A stretch of DNA of 64,000 nt from Theobroma cacao (taxonomy: Eukaryota > Streptophyta > Magnoliopsida > Malvales > Malvaceae). The notes beneath the pieces were generated by a model. It saw only the letters and a program-made list of their open reading frames with translations. It was not told the DNA's origin and made no database searches. Where the stretch lies: NCBI RefSeq assembly GCF_000208745.1, contig NC_030853.1, positions 2,413,002-2,477,001 of the forward strand, in the 5' to 3' direction. Of this stretch, positions 23,942 to 34,800 are shown piece by piece (position 1 is the stretch's first letter; every line of letters begins with the position of its first letter). A program made the translations under genes and the position numbers.

Positions 23942-24945
23942 TAAAAAGCCCTTTTCTTTATATTAAAAAAAAAAAACTGCAACTTGTAGCTTTTGCTGCC
24001 AACAAATTGCTCCAAAGTTTATTTAAAACGACAAGTTAGTCAACCTTTATTTGCTTCTTTTGTTTAGGCCTTTATTTATTTCTTTTATTTTAATGGTTCA
24101 CATGGAAGAGTTATACTTCAAAACACAAAAAAAAAAAAAATTCAAAACAAAAACAATTAGACAATCAAAAACAAGCTTTAAGGCAAAAATCAATTCAATA
24201 AAAGAAAATTTCTTCCTTGACGCGTTTGCTTGTTTTTTTTTTTTAACACTTTGCTTTTACAATTTACTTTTAGCCTCATCAGGACTTGAAACAAATCCAT
24301 ATTTTGAACTTTTCTTTTAAAATCAAACAATTTACCTGTCTGTTTAAATATATTATATATATAATCTCTTTCAATTGAAAAATTTCATCTTGTGCATGAA
24401 TTTTTTTTCTCATATTTCAATTTAAAAAAATTTATGCAAGGGGCAACAAACAAGTAAAAGAAATTCAATTTTTTTGAAAAGTAAAAAAAATACTAATAAA
24501 AACAGAGAGAGAACAAACAAGAAATTATAAGAAAAAGAAAAACTTACGTGTTTAACAAGATTCGCAAAAGAACAGACCTTACTCTAAATTTTGTTTTACT
24601 TAAAATCTGAATAAAGAAAATTGTTCATAATAGCTTCATATTTATAGAGCATATAGAATCAAGGTTTTTATGAAAAAGATTAACTTTCCTTTTACGATTT
24701 GTATCTTGAAAATATTATTCTATGAAAATATATTATTATATAATTAATCAAATATTTCACTAAACAGTAATGTGTTATTACCTAACCCATTACTACTTAA
24801 GGTGTTACTATCCAAAACAGTACTACTTGAGACGTTACTACTTGGGATGTTATAGTACAATACGTTATAGTACAAAATAAAACTTTTTCCTAAAGTAATG
24901 CATAAGAATTATTTTTAAGTAAGAATTCTTATGCAGGAGGCAAAA

Positions 24946-25834
24946 TGTAGATACTCGATTTTAGTTCATACTTATTCTCTAAAGAATTATGTTTCAACAT
25001 AATATTATACAAAGAACAACTAAAACAAGTAAAGTGCTACATCACGCAGAACAACTAAAACAAATGAAGTGTTACTTCATGCAGAACAACTAAAATAAGT
25101 GAAGTATTACTTAAAGCAGAACAACTAGAATAAGTAAAGCACTACTCAATATGGAACAACTAATACAAGTAGAACAGCTACTTCGAATAGAATAACCACT
25201 TTACTTGGATGACAGTGAAAGTAACTTGGAATAAGTAGCAAAGTTCATGTGTTACTTTCATCTTCGGATGCTCTGGAGAGTTTGGTTTGGTGGCTCAGAT
25301 ATAGAGGTAGTTAAGAGATCTTTCTCTTAACCTTTTCCTGAAGTACAAGTATTTCACCCTCCTATCTTGTTCTCGTATACTTATTCATGCATAGTTTCTT
25401 TTCTTATACCTGTTCTCGTACAGTTTTTTCTTTTGTACCTTTTCACGTATACCTCTTTTCTATTACCTTTTACTTGAGAACAAATTTTATTACACCTAAT
25501 TACAGTAACTGTTACTCACACTAATGTTCTTCATAATAATGTTATTCATTAAGCGCATTAAAGCTTATTTTTGAGTAACCGTCACTTTTAGTACTATATA
25601 TAGAGCCTCACAATTCATTTAGAAGGGCTCTTTCCTCCCTAGAAAAAGGCTAACACATTCTCCTCCAGAGCTTTTTTCTCTAAATTCTATCTCTAATTCT
25701 CTTCTTATTGTCTTCCACCTGCCACAACACTCAATACTTCAGAAACTGCTCCAATCTTCCTCTCTGTCGCTTCCGGTGCATCTTTTTACTTGTTTGCAAC
25801 GCTTCCTTTCCCTGTCACAAGAACCCCATTTACA
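24946..25834 (+). repeat. 3' LTR of outer element
   Basis: 889 bp from TGTAGATACTCG to CCCATTTACA, uninterrupted. It holds the four-unit 35-bp array (25015-25154) and the TATATATA box (25595-25602). AGGAGGCAAAA just before it is the polypurine tract. Confidence 0.93.
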
Positions 25835-25835
25835 T

Positions 25836-25929
25836 AGTTCAATTCAAATGTACAAGGGATTTGTATCATCTCCCGTACATTCAGTTCAATTCAAATGTAC
25901 AAGGGATTTGGCTCATCTCCCGTACATTC
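25836..25929 (+). repeat. 47-bp tandem duplication
   Basis: Two copies (25836-25882 and 25883-25929) of a unit starting AGTTCAATTCAAATGTACAA differ at only two bases. They lie just outside the right end of the outer LTR. Confidence 0.9.
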
Positions 25930-26121
25930 AACATTCCCAACAGTTTCCTTATTTTAATTCTTTATGTTTTCCCCTCTTAACAAAACCGTTTAGTACTTAA
26001 GTTATAATTTTTAACATGGCAATCATGAAATAAACTTGATTATTCTCTGGGCATCATGATCAGTAGAAGAGGGCATCAATTCTGCTCCTTTCAGATTAGA
26101 AGTTGGAAGTTAGTATCCAAG

Positions 26122-26573
26122 ATGGACGGCACATTTCAGATAATTGTGTTCTTTAATCGGATGGCTGTTCCACTCACCTTCATGGTCTGTTTCTTTTCTT
26201 ACATGTCCAATTGGCAAGTGCAGTTGAAACCAAACATTCCCTAGAAAAATGTAGAATTCTCTAATTGAAGGCTTTTTTTTTTCTTTTCTTTTCTTTTCTT
26301 GGGAAGGCAAAAGGGATGGAAATGTCGAAACATTCATTCAGCTTACAGGATTAGCTGTATTTTGGATATGTTTAGCTGCTTGGAAGCTTGGAGAAATCAT
26401 ACATTTCAAAGCAAGGAAATGACAATGCAATACCAGTTGAAATCACTTCAACTATTGGTCATGTGGCCGCTGGCCATTTTGATGGTGTGATCACTGTTAC
26501 AACTTGCATATATTTGATGGTTCTTGTCAATAAAGGCGAAGGGTTGCATCAGAACTGGCTAATTCACCGGTAG
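26122..26573 (+). pseudogene. Broken paralogue of the membrane-protein gene at 27368
   Basis: Segments parallel the next gene. An ATG at 26122 opens MDGTFQIIVFF with a hydrophobic stretch (possible exon 1). From about 26316 a frame reads KRDGNVETFIQLTGL then LAAWKLGEII, comparable with KADGLADGRVML and FAAWRLGKIL at 27570-27650. It then hits TGA at about 26418; one base over, the sequence continues as FDGVITVTTCIYLMVLV, comparable with YDAVMTVTFLIGIVV. The one-base frame break and lack of a consistent splice pair suggest a pseudogene. Confidence 0.55.
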
Positions 26574-27367
26574 CTCAGCTAGTAGAGGCGCCAGAAGCCT
26601 GGGCAAGAGTTAATTATCAAGACTAACTAGACTGGATCATGATCATTTTCCAATTTGGCAATGTGATTCTGCTGTTGGTTTTGTGAAATGTGGTGAAGGA
26701 TGAAGCCTTTTGTTGTCATTTTTCCCTCCGCTTATCTCTAACTTATCTGTGATTTGTTCAAATCTCGATTTATTTTTTTTTTTTTTTGTTACTGCATGAT
26801 TAGTGTAACAACCCATCTTATATCCGATGTTGATATAATTGTTAAAACTTATATAATAGTCCAAGTCAATCACTATTAGAAATGGCAAGAGCAGGCCTTT
26901 CACATAATTTACCTCTAACTTTTTTATCTCCCAAATCAAAAGTTGCAGGCTTGAGGTTATAAGAAAGTTGTCACCATGTTACAAAATTAGCTATTTAGTT
27001 AGGAGGGTCAAACAATGAGATTTTGGGGAGCCAAAATAGAGATTTCGGCTCTCAGATGAAAAAACATACCTGTTTTACCTTGATCCTCGGAGACTAAAAC
27101 CCCTGCCTGCCAACACCCTTAGCTTCGCCTCTACCGTTATGTTTGCAGAAAATGTAAAATAAAATAAGGGGAAAACTTAGGTGAAGTTCTTTGCGTGAAT
27201 TTTGTTTGGTTTTTTCTAAAATAGTCATGCAATGTGTTGGAAATTGCTTATTCAGCATTAACTCTGTTTGATTTTCGAAATTAATGAAGTTTAGTTTCCT
27301 CACCACCAGAGAGGTCATCAATTGTAGATACAGAGTCTTAGAGGGAACAGAGTCATCGTCCTGAAAG

Positions 27368-28021
27368 ATGGACAAGTCCACGTCTGAGATTCTTTTTCCC
27401 TGGAGTGCAACAGCTCTGCTAATCCTCGCGGCCATCTGGAGTCTCTCTGGCATTTGCTTTCGTTAAGTCTAACAAATTGTATTTTGAAACACAATCTTTT
27501 ACATTCTAGTGTTCTTGTTCAAAAGTACTACCAGGATTCGATAACCCATGTCAGGTTTTGTTTTAAAAAAGGCTGACGGATTAGCGGATGGAAGAGTCAT
27601 GCTTGCAACATTTGCTATATATTTTGCAATTTTTGCTGCTTGGAGGCTTGGGAAGATCCTACTTTTGATTGCAAGATCATCGCACATAAAGGGAGCCAAG
27701 GAAGAAGCAAATGACATAAGATATCAGATTGGTTATGATGCTGTCATGACAGTTACTTTCCTCATTGGCATCGTTGTGTGTTACATGATTTATATTTTCA
27801 GGGTTGTACTACCAACCGTGAGAAGAGGGTTGTACCAGATTAAGCTTCTTCTCTACCAGTACGGCAGCCAGTATCCAGGTCCTCGGCAAAAACTAGAATC
27901 ACTTTTTCTCTTATCTGATCATTTACAATATCTAAAAAAGGGAGATAAACCCAACTCCTTAATGCAAGAGTTGAGAAAAAGCTTTGATTTCTGCTTAGAC
28001 ATTCAAACAAAAACATATTAA
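27368..28021 (+). CDS. Uncharacterised membrane protein, two-exon model
   Basis: Exon 1 is 27368-27461 (MDKSTSEILFPW, hydrophobic segment about residues 12-28); exon 2 is 27555-28021. The 93-bp intron has a GTTAAGT donor and ends ATGTCAG; phase 1 fits on both sides and gives 186 residues. Exon 2 alone is also open from the ATG at 27548, so a single-exon 157-residue form is possible. Exon 2 has a hydrophobic segment around LATFAIYFAIFAAWRLG, a basic loop with IARSSHIKGAK, another around VMTVTFLIGIVVCYMIYI, then a long polar tail rich in Leu, Lys and Tyr. A broken relative lies just upstream (26122-26573), so this is a small tandem family. No function is recognised. Confidence 0.5.
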
Positions 28022-28410
28022 GTAAACCAAATAAGTTAAAACAACAAGATTTTTAAAGAGCACATTGACTTTTATTTCTTTGGAGTGTGCTCATTCAAGC
28101 AACAGCCGTCCAAACAAGGACATGATGCCATACTAGGCCGTCCAGGGGTTTGTTGCTGTCAAAGTAACGTCGTACCCAAGGTCCCTCTTCCGGTCATGAA
28201 CCTTTTCTTTGTCTTCTGATTCTATGTTTGTCCTTTTTTCATCTACTTTTGTCTTTCTCCAGCCGTCTGTGCGTCTGCTTCCTCCTTTTTATTGTTGCTC
28301 AGTCAGCCTTCTCATCTAAATATCTGCATATAAACCGACACTCATACATTCTTCTACCCCTTCCAATATATATCTCAGGAGCAAGAGTCTGTGGGAAACA
28401 AAGGGAGAGG
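28022..28410. promoter_or_regulatory. Upstream region of DUF3339 copy 4
   Basis: Contains a TATA-like ATATAAACC at 28328-28336, about 75-80 bp before the start codon. The open frame of the next gene runs upstream into this region (to 28228) but that part is not family-like and is taken as 5' UTR. Confidence 0.4.
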
Positions 28411-28623
28411 ATGTCGGGCGATTGGGGGCCAGTAGTGGTGGCAGTGGTGCTGTTTGTGGTGTGTTCACCGGGGTTGCTGTGTCAGCTGCCTGGAAACAAA
28501 AGAGCAGTAGAATTTGCCAACTTTCAGACGAGTCCGATCTCCATTTTTGTTCACACGATCATATTCTTTGGCCTAGTCACCATCTTTGTGATAGCTATTG
28601 GCATTCACATCTATTCAGGGTAG
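28411..28623 (+). CDS. DUF3339 small membrane protein (copy 4)
   Basis: Seventy residues from MSGDWGPV. It has W5, a first hydrophobic segment (about 6-24), CSPGLL where other copies have LSPGL, the loop QLPGNKRAVEFANFQTS, a second hydrophobic segment (about 44-65) and the tail AIGIHIYSG. The family start was chosen over the upstream in-frame ATG at 28228, whose extra 61 residues look like signal-like, T-rich 5' UTR translation. It is closest to the copy at 3854-4066, now about 24 kb away because of the retrotransposon nest. Function unknown. Confidence 0.9.
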   Translation: MSGDWGPVVVAVVLFVVCSPGLLCQLPGNKRAVEFANFQTSPISIFVHTIIFFGLVTIFVIAIGIHIYSG

Positions 28624-30001
28624 CATAGACAATCCTTTCTTTGCTCCATTTCTTGTTGCTTGTTCTATTTAGAAGTTGAGAAGTTTCAGATAAAAATTCT
28701 CTACTTTTCTAGCAAGAAGACAGCGTCCTCACTCATGGATGGCTGTTAATCTTTAAAATCTCCCATCTTTCTTCTTCCCAGAGGAATCAAACAACGTTGC
28801 ATTACTGTTACTACCAATCGAGTTTCTTTCATTCTTATGAGAAGATCTTTGATGATTATATATGATTTTGTATTGACTATCTCATTAATGGTGAATGGGT
28901 GAAATGGTAATATATTTGAGCCTATTTTCAAACTTTATACAGTTTCTACTTTTCTTGATAGATGCCATTGGTAGAAGAAAGAACCAGGTTGTTTTTACTG
29001 GTTGGTAGCAGAAAATTTCTGATCACAGCCCACTCCCCAGGTTTTTACATTGAACCAAAACCTAAAATTATGGTTCCTCAACTACCTTAATTTGTCCAAT
29101 TAAGCAATTGACAACAATTTGCTTCAACCAATTTCCAGCACAAAGCAGGGATTGTTACAAAACCAGTAAAGGAAAGCCTATGGCAGAACTGCCCTCAGAA
29201 ATTAGTGTTTTAGACTTTTAGTTACCATATCTCAAGTCTAAATAGATAAATGAAAACATCTTGCGTTTATAAGTATGGAAGTTGCATATCTCATTAAATT
29301 TAGCTTCTGAAAGAAAGTAATGATCTCATTATATAAACAAGTTTTCAATGTTCAGAGTCGAGGCAAAATGGCAAGCATTAACAAATAAAGGGGGTGAATT
29401 TCTGGGATTAAAGACAGCTACGTTGATTCTGGGATTTTGGGTTAGAGAAAGACGTGCTTATTAAATCTTGAATTTCTGTGTTTTCTCTGTACAACATAGG
29501 TCTTTAGGATAAAGGTAGAGAGCTTTCTTTTGTTTATTAGCTCAGGCTCGGAAAGGAAATTGCAAAGAACACTATGAAGCGATTTCCCTTTGGTATTGTA
29601 TAGATTTTTCTCCTTGCACAAGCTGATATCTTATGCCAGTTGAAGTCTTTAGGAAACAGTTAAAAGACTTTGTATGGTATGAAGGCTTAGTATGGTATGA
29701 AGCTAATTCACCTTTAAAAAAAAAAAGAAGAGAATTTCCCTTTGCTAAAATGGCAGGAAAATACAGAGTCAAATTTAAAAAAAGGAACATAAAAGCAGCC
29801 AAGTTAAGCCTTGCCATCTATCTGTCTAGCTTTTCAACTTTCCAGGCTTCAAATATCAACAAACTGTGTTAACTTCATGAGAACCTCTGAGCTGCAAAAA
29901 TATACGTTATTTCCACACAAATAAGAAAACCCATTCGGCCAATTTTACAACCAAACATAGAAAAATAAGTAAAATAAACGACAGAAATTTTGAGAGAAAT
30001 A
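28624..30001. other. Intergenic
   Basis: Holds the DUF3339 3' UTR at left and the 3' UTR of the minus-strand gene at right. A small direct repeat (TATGGTATGAAG) is at 29675-29700. No gene recognised. Confidence 0.45.
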
Positions 30002-30373
30002 TCATGTAGACTTACAAGGGGCATCCTTGGAAGCAATAAACGACCTCCAAAGCTCGGAAAAAGTTGAAACGACCGCAACAAAGTGGAAAACGGCGAGCAA
30101 ACCAATGACCCAAGGCATTATAACGAAGCCGATGATAAAGGTGACAGAACCGACCAGCATTAAAGCCAAAGAGATCCCCAGAAACAAAGTAGCAAAAGCT
30201 GCATAAGAAACCCGGGAGAACATCACGTGCGTATGGGGCCTGGAAGAAGAAGAGGAGGAAGTGTCATGTGAGCTTGGGATTGGAATGGGAATAGGAGGAG
30301 GAGATTTCAGGATTTGGGTTATCATTGAACATAGTTCATAGATTGCCCCTGATTGTTGCTCTCCTGCTCTCAT
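30002..30373 (-). CDS. Small two-pass membrane protein, plant-specific type
   Basis: A 123-residue single-exon frame from MRAGEQQSG (an ATG 13 codons further upstream, at 30412, follows only Lys/Asn-rich sequence and is less likely). Residues about 26-48 are rich in Pro, Ser and His (ILKSPPPIPIPIP, then Ser runs). Two hydrophobic segments follow: about 55-78 (AAFATLFLGISLALMLVGSV) and about 80-105 (IIGFVIMPWVIGLLAVFHFV). The tail is short and ends CKST. It resembles uncharacterised plant transmembrane proteins in layout; no function is claimed. It is followed by the convergent DUF3339 gene at 28411 on the other strand. Confidence 0.7.
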   Translation of the reverse strand: MRAGEQQSGAIYELCSMITQILKSPPPIPIPIPSSHDTSSSSSSRPHTHVMFSRVSYAAFATLFLGISLALMLVGSVTFIIGFVIMPWVIGLLAVFHFVAVVSTFSELWRSFIASKDAPCKST

Positions 30374-31862
30374 GTTTTTCAGTTTTTTTTTTTTTTTGTT
30401 CTGGTTGGTCACAAACTTACAATAGAATCGAATGTCTGGAAGATTTGAATCCCAGAGATTTGGGAGAAGATATGTCTTTTCTTGTGTTAATGTTATCTTT
30501 ATCTGTTTTCATGTCTTTTGGTGAAACGGAGGAGAAATGATAAGCTAGACTGAGATATTCGGTGACATGTTTCTAAATTAATATTAATTAATTTCAGAAT
30601 CATGAAATGCTTGGATCATTGGAAAAGAAAATTTAAATGTTTTATTGGATGAAAAATAATTATTACAGCTTTTTCTGATATTTTCTCTCCCTAGAACCTG
30701 CAAACCCATACTTCTTGAAGAACAACCTCTCCACAGGTTGAAAGGTCCCTTAATCCACTTACAAGTAGACTTGACGATCGCAAAGAAGTTAAAGCCAGTT
30801 TAGGATAAATTATTAAATTATTAATATTTAAAATATATAAAATTTTGTGTTTAAAAAATTAATTATATTGAAACAAATAATTTATGTTGTATTTAAATAA
30901 ATTAATCACATTTAAACTTATTAATCGTACATGTCATATAACTCATGTAATTCATCCATATCAAAACTAAGACATAAATAATTAATTGTATCATGATCAC
31001 AACTATTCGTTAGGTAATTTTATCATTATTATTTTGAAACATAATTACGATCAATTAATGTTAGGAATTATGTCTGCAAGAGTTATTTATTGATTTTTAT
31101 GTACATTAGAAGTTAAATTTTTCCTTTGTTTCTTATTATTTAAGAAAGAGGAAATATTTTACAAATTCTCATTGATTCTCTCCATTGGGAATGAGAGTGA
31201 AGAGACCCATATATACCATTCCTGCCTTATTCAAATATGACAAGGACTTAGATATGGTGACATTGATGGTAGATTCGGAATGGTTGCATTGAATAAGTAT
31301 CAAGGAGATAACTGTATGGTCATGAATTAAATTTTTTTTTTAAAGAAACTAGGTTTTAAATTCGACTTTTGTCCCACAATAACAATGTTGATATTTCATT
31401 TTTGCACATACAAACTTTACCCATCAATGATCATCTAGGAGAAGGAGAAGTCCAAATTGATATTTGACACTTTAAAGGCTGAAGGGTAATAGAGCTCTGT
31501 TGCTGCTGCTGCTGCTTGCGGCAGCAACAGCTGGTGGTGGGGGTGGTAGCGGTGATGGTGATGGTGGTGGTAATCATAGCCGCTCAAGGTCCAACTATAT
31601 AAAGAACATTAGAATTTATAAGGGCACATATATAACACATAGTAATACTTTTGTCAGTAGCATCAGTTCTAGCTTAAGACCTATCCTGAGCAACACTTGG
31701 CAGAAAATCCAATCCTGATGCCCCTTTTCTTGATCGGTGGTTTACTTTACCGCATACCATTATTCTAAAAGCTTATGTTCACTGCTTGGGAGGATGACTG
31801 CTATTTATACATCATCATAATACTTTATTTTTTGTACCTCCGATAACAAACTGAGGCCACCG
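30374..31862. other. Intergenic, with GCT/GGT-rich repeat near 31498-31575
   Basis: Contains the promoter of the gene at 30002-30373 and, at right, the presumed 3' UTR of the MADS gene. A (GCT)n run followed by GGT/GAT triplets lies at 31498-31575. It makes a 72-codon open frame of low complexity that is not believed to be a gene. Confidence 0.5.
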
Positions 31863-34800
31863 CTAGAACAAATGGAGCAAGCCCTTATGGAGGGGGGGCT
31901 GGTCGTAGCCGTTAGAATGAGGATCCTGGTTCAGTTTCTCAGCTCTTTCACGATCTTCCACGCCCATTGTTCTTGCTGCAATCTGGAGTTTTGACACGAA
32001 ACCAAACCCAGTTTAAGTGACAGAAAGCTAAGTTTTTGTAAACTCTATATTCCATCTATTTTTACTTTATTACCTCCATTTCCATGTCATGTTTTTCTTG
32101 TCTCAAATGTTCCTCCTGTTCATACCAGATAGGTCAGAACAAAAAAAATGGTAACTACAAGTAACAATCTTCAACAAGTGACAATTTATATCTTGTTTGT
32201 TGGGAATTATGGGTTTTTTCTGCTCCGCTTGCTGCTATATCACTTGTTATATAAGTTATCAATTACTTTTATTTCAATAACATTTTCCATGTCTTGTGCT
32301 TTTCACATGGGACTAGTTTTGCTATCATCGCAATATGTTTATATCACTCTTGACATGTTTGGTTTGCTATATATATTTCTGGCTGCACTCCTACATGTTA
32401 ACACCAGATCACTGTTTCATCTCTTATATATATAACAGTTTCGTCCAAGTATAGCTGATTTTGCTACATGCATGTGAAACATATCCATATCATTTGCCAA
32501 AGCAGTGTATAATAGTACTAGACTGAATAGAAGAAGCAGCAACATTTTATCATGGAACAAGGTGGTCTGAAAGGTGATCATCATTTGAGATAGGCAGGTA
32601 GCCGCAGTCTATATGTTCATAACAGTACACAAAGTAACACATCTCGAAAATTTCAATTTTCACAGACTAATGGTTTTTCTATATGGTATACTTTGATAAT
32701 GTAGTTTCCCTCTGCATATTAAGGAGAATCTTGCAACAAGCAAGAAGCTTGGTTCTCTCACAATCAGGGAGTAAAAGCAAATTAAGTTCATGTTATAGAT
32801 GAAACCCAGTTATTAACAGGAACCTAAGCAGTCAAAGCAAGGAGCATGGTTCTCTGCAATCCAACTCCCTTCCACCCCTCCATCCACTAGCTAAAAACAG
32901 GAACCTAAGACTTAATATAACAGTAAGCTCCTCTCCCAATCAAGATCAATAGTTTTGTTGCAAACTGACAACTCAACTGGCAAGGACATGTTTCTCTAAT
33001 CTGACTACTCACTCTGCTGTAAATCACTAAAATAGTGGCAGAAACAAGTGGCTCCTTCCTCAATGTGTTAGACCTTAGTTTTGCTACTAACTAATGCAAT
33101 CAGTGGTGATACATAGATCATTCTTGACATAGCTAATAAGAGCAACTAATGCAGAGACATTTTGACTGGTTTTACAATGCATTTGGGAGTGTTTGGAGCA
33201 CAAAGGCAATGCCGAATCACCTTTTGGCTCTGGCTTAAAACCCATTTTGTGTCAGATGCAAAAAGGAATGCAACTCAAAATCTGTTGTGAAAATCCTCAA
33301 AAAACAACAAATATAAAACTGAAAGAAATCAACTTTACATGGTTGCCTACGTTCACGGACAATAAATTGATCTTTACGGTTTCTTAAACTAACCTAAAAT
33401 CCCTTGCATACCCTCTCTTATTAGCCCTCCAACAACAATCACTAAATTAGTCTAAACTCTATCTAAAGTGAACTCTTATATGCTCAGTATCATTCTAATA
33501 TATAGTCAATGTGGACAATAAATTGACTTTTATGGTTTCTCAAACTAACCTAAGATCTTTTACATACCCTCTCTCAATAACCCTCCAACAACAATCACCA
33601 AATTACTCTAAACTCCACCTACAATGAACCCTTATATGCGCAGTATCTCTCTAATATATAGTCGATGTGGGATTCATGACTCCTTTATCTAAGACCATGA
33701 CATCCTCCTTTACTCCTTGTTGGAGGTTTCTTTTTGATATGAAATTTTATGACTCTACTCGTTAGGAGCATTATCTCGACAATATGAGATTTATGTCCAT
33801 GTGAGAATTATGATATCTTTCCCTACTTCAACAAGATCCTACTATTCTCAGTGGCACATTGCTAGTACTCAGAGTCCGTTCTAATACTAATTATCACAGT
33901 CCACACCATCCCCTGTAAATATTGTCCGTTTCGACCCATTGGTTTCACAGTTTTATCCCACAAAAAGTGCCTCATAGGTTGAATGTAGTGTGAACCTTTA
34001 TATGCTTAATATCATTCTAGTACATAGTCGATATGAGATTTATAACTTCTTTCTCTAAAACCATGATAGAGTTACAGGATGTTTCCTCCTTAGAGCTCTC
34101 AAAGCATTACTCACTCTTCTAAAATCTAGAGATCCACTTGTATCATATAAAAGTCCAAAGTGGAATAGGATTAGAACTTGATATGGAACAAAAAGCTTAA
34201 AACCATATAACTAATCAATGTTATACGAATCTTAGTCAAATAAGAATTAAAATTTTAATCAATCTAAAACTCAACAAAATCAAAAGCAATTAAGATGTTA
34301 CTTTTGCGATTGGAACCTCCGTTTGAGACACTAAAAGACATTATTACCCTCTTTTAAAATTTACTATTCTTGAAAACATAACTAAAGAACCTCTATTCCA
34401 TAAATTTATCTTATGATAGTATTTCAACCACAATTTACCAAAAGCTTTTTCAACCACAATTTACCAAAAGCTTTTGAGTACTTGTTCAACATAGCTTGTC
34501 ATTATACTCTTCCACTGCACCATTTTTATAAAAGTTTCTACTGCGACTCAATACTAAACTCAACCTTGCTAAAAACAGCTTCATCTTTTGTTCTTTAGAT
34601 ATTTATTATGTGGTTTTGCAAGTGACCTTCCAAAAGAGCATGAAATTTAAAATGAAAGATTTATCAAGAACATGTACCTTCTTATTGAGTGCAGCAATAG
34701 TGTCCATCATTACCTGTGTCTGCATACCTTTCAAATTCCATGAGCATCATCAAGGACTATAGGTTTTCATCATTTCTGATACTACATTGCTATCAAAATT

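Larger units (their letters stand above)
5692..25834 (+). mobile_element. Outer LTR retrotransposon, polymerase-less, hosting a nested Athila-like element
   Basis: Two long direct repeats begin TGTAGATACTCG and end CCCATTTACA. The left copy is split (5692-5905 and 18115-18801) by a 12.2-kb insertion; the right copy is 24946-25834. Removing the insertion gives a left LTR of about 900 bp against 889 bp on the right. A purine-rich tract (AGGAGGCAAAA) precedes the right LTR, which sets plus orientation. Just after the left LTR, GATGACTCCACT resembles the primer-binding region of Tat/Ogre-type Ty3 elements. The 6.1-kb interior holds a gag-like region, a 50-bp tandem array, and an antisense PMD gene, but no reverse transcriptase or integrase was found, so it is probably non-autonomous. 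No target duplication is visible at its own ends (TGGTA against TAGTT), so those ends may have diverged or recombined. Confidence 0.88.

Noticed and set aside
26567..26625. tRNA-like GGTAGCTCAGCTAGTAGAGG
   Set aside because: Only a box-A-like word is present; there is no anticodon arm or box B downstream, and it lies at the end of a pseudogene frame.
28228..28410. N-terminal extension of the DUF3339 protein
   Set aside because: The extra 61 codons have no family similarity, and all four copies share the short N-terminus with Trp at residue 4 or 5.
31500..31718. 72-codon frame starting MLLLLLAAATAGGGG
   Set aside because: Low-complexity translation of GCT and GGT triplets with no conserved domain.
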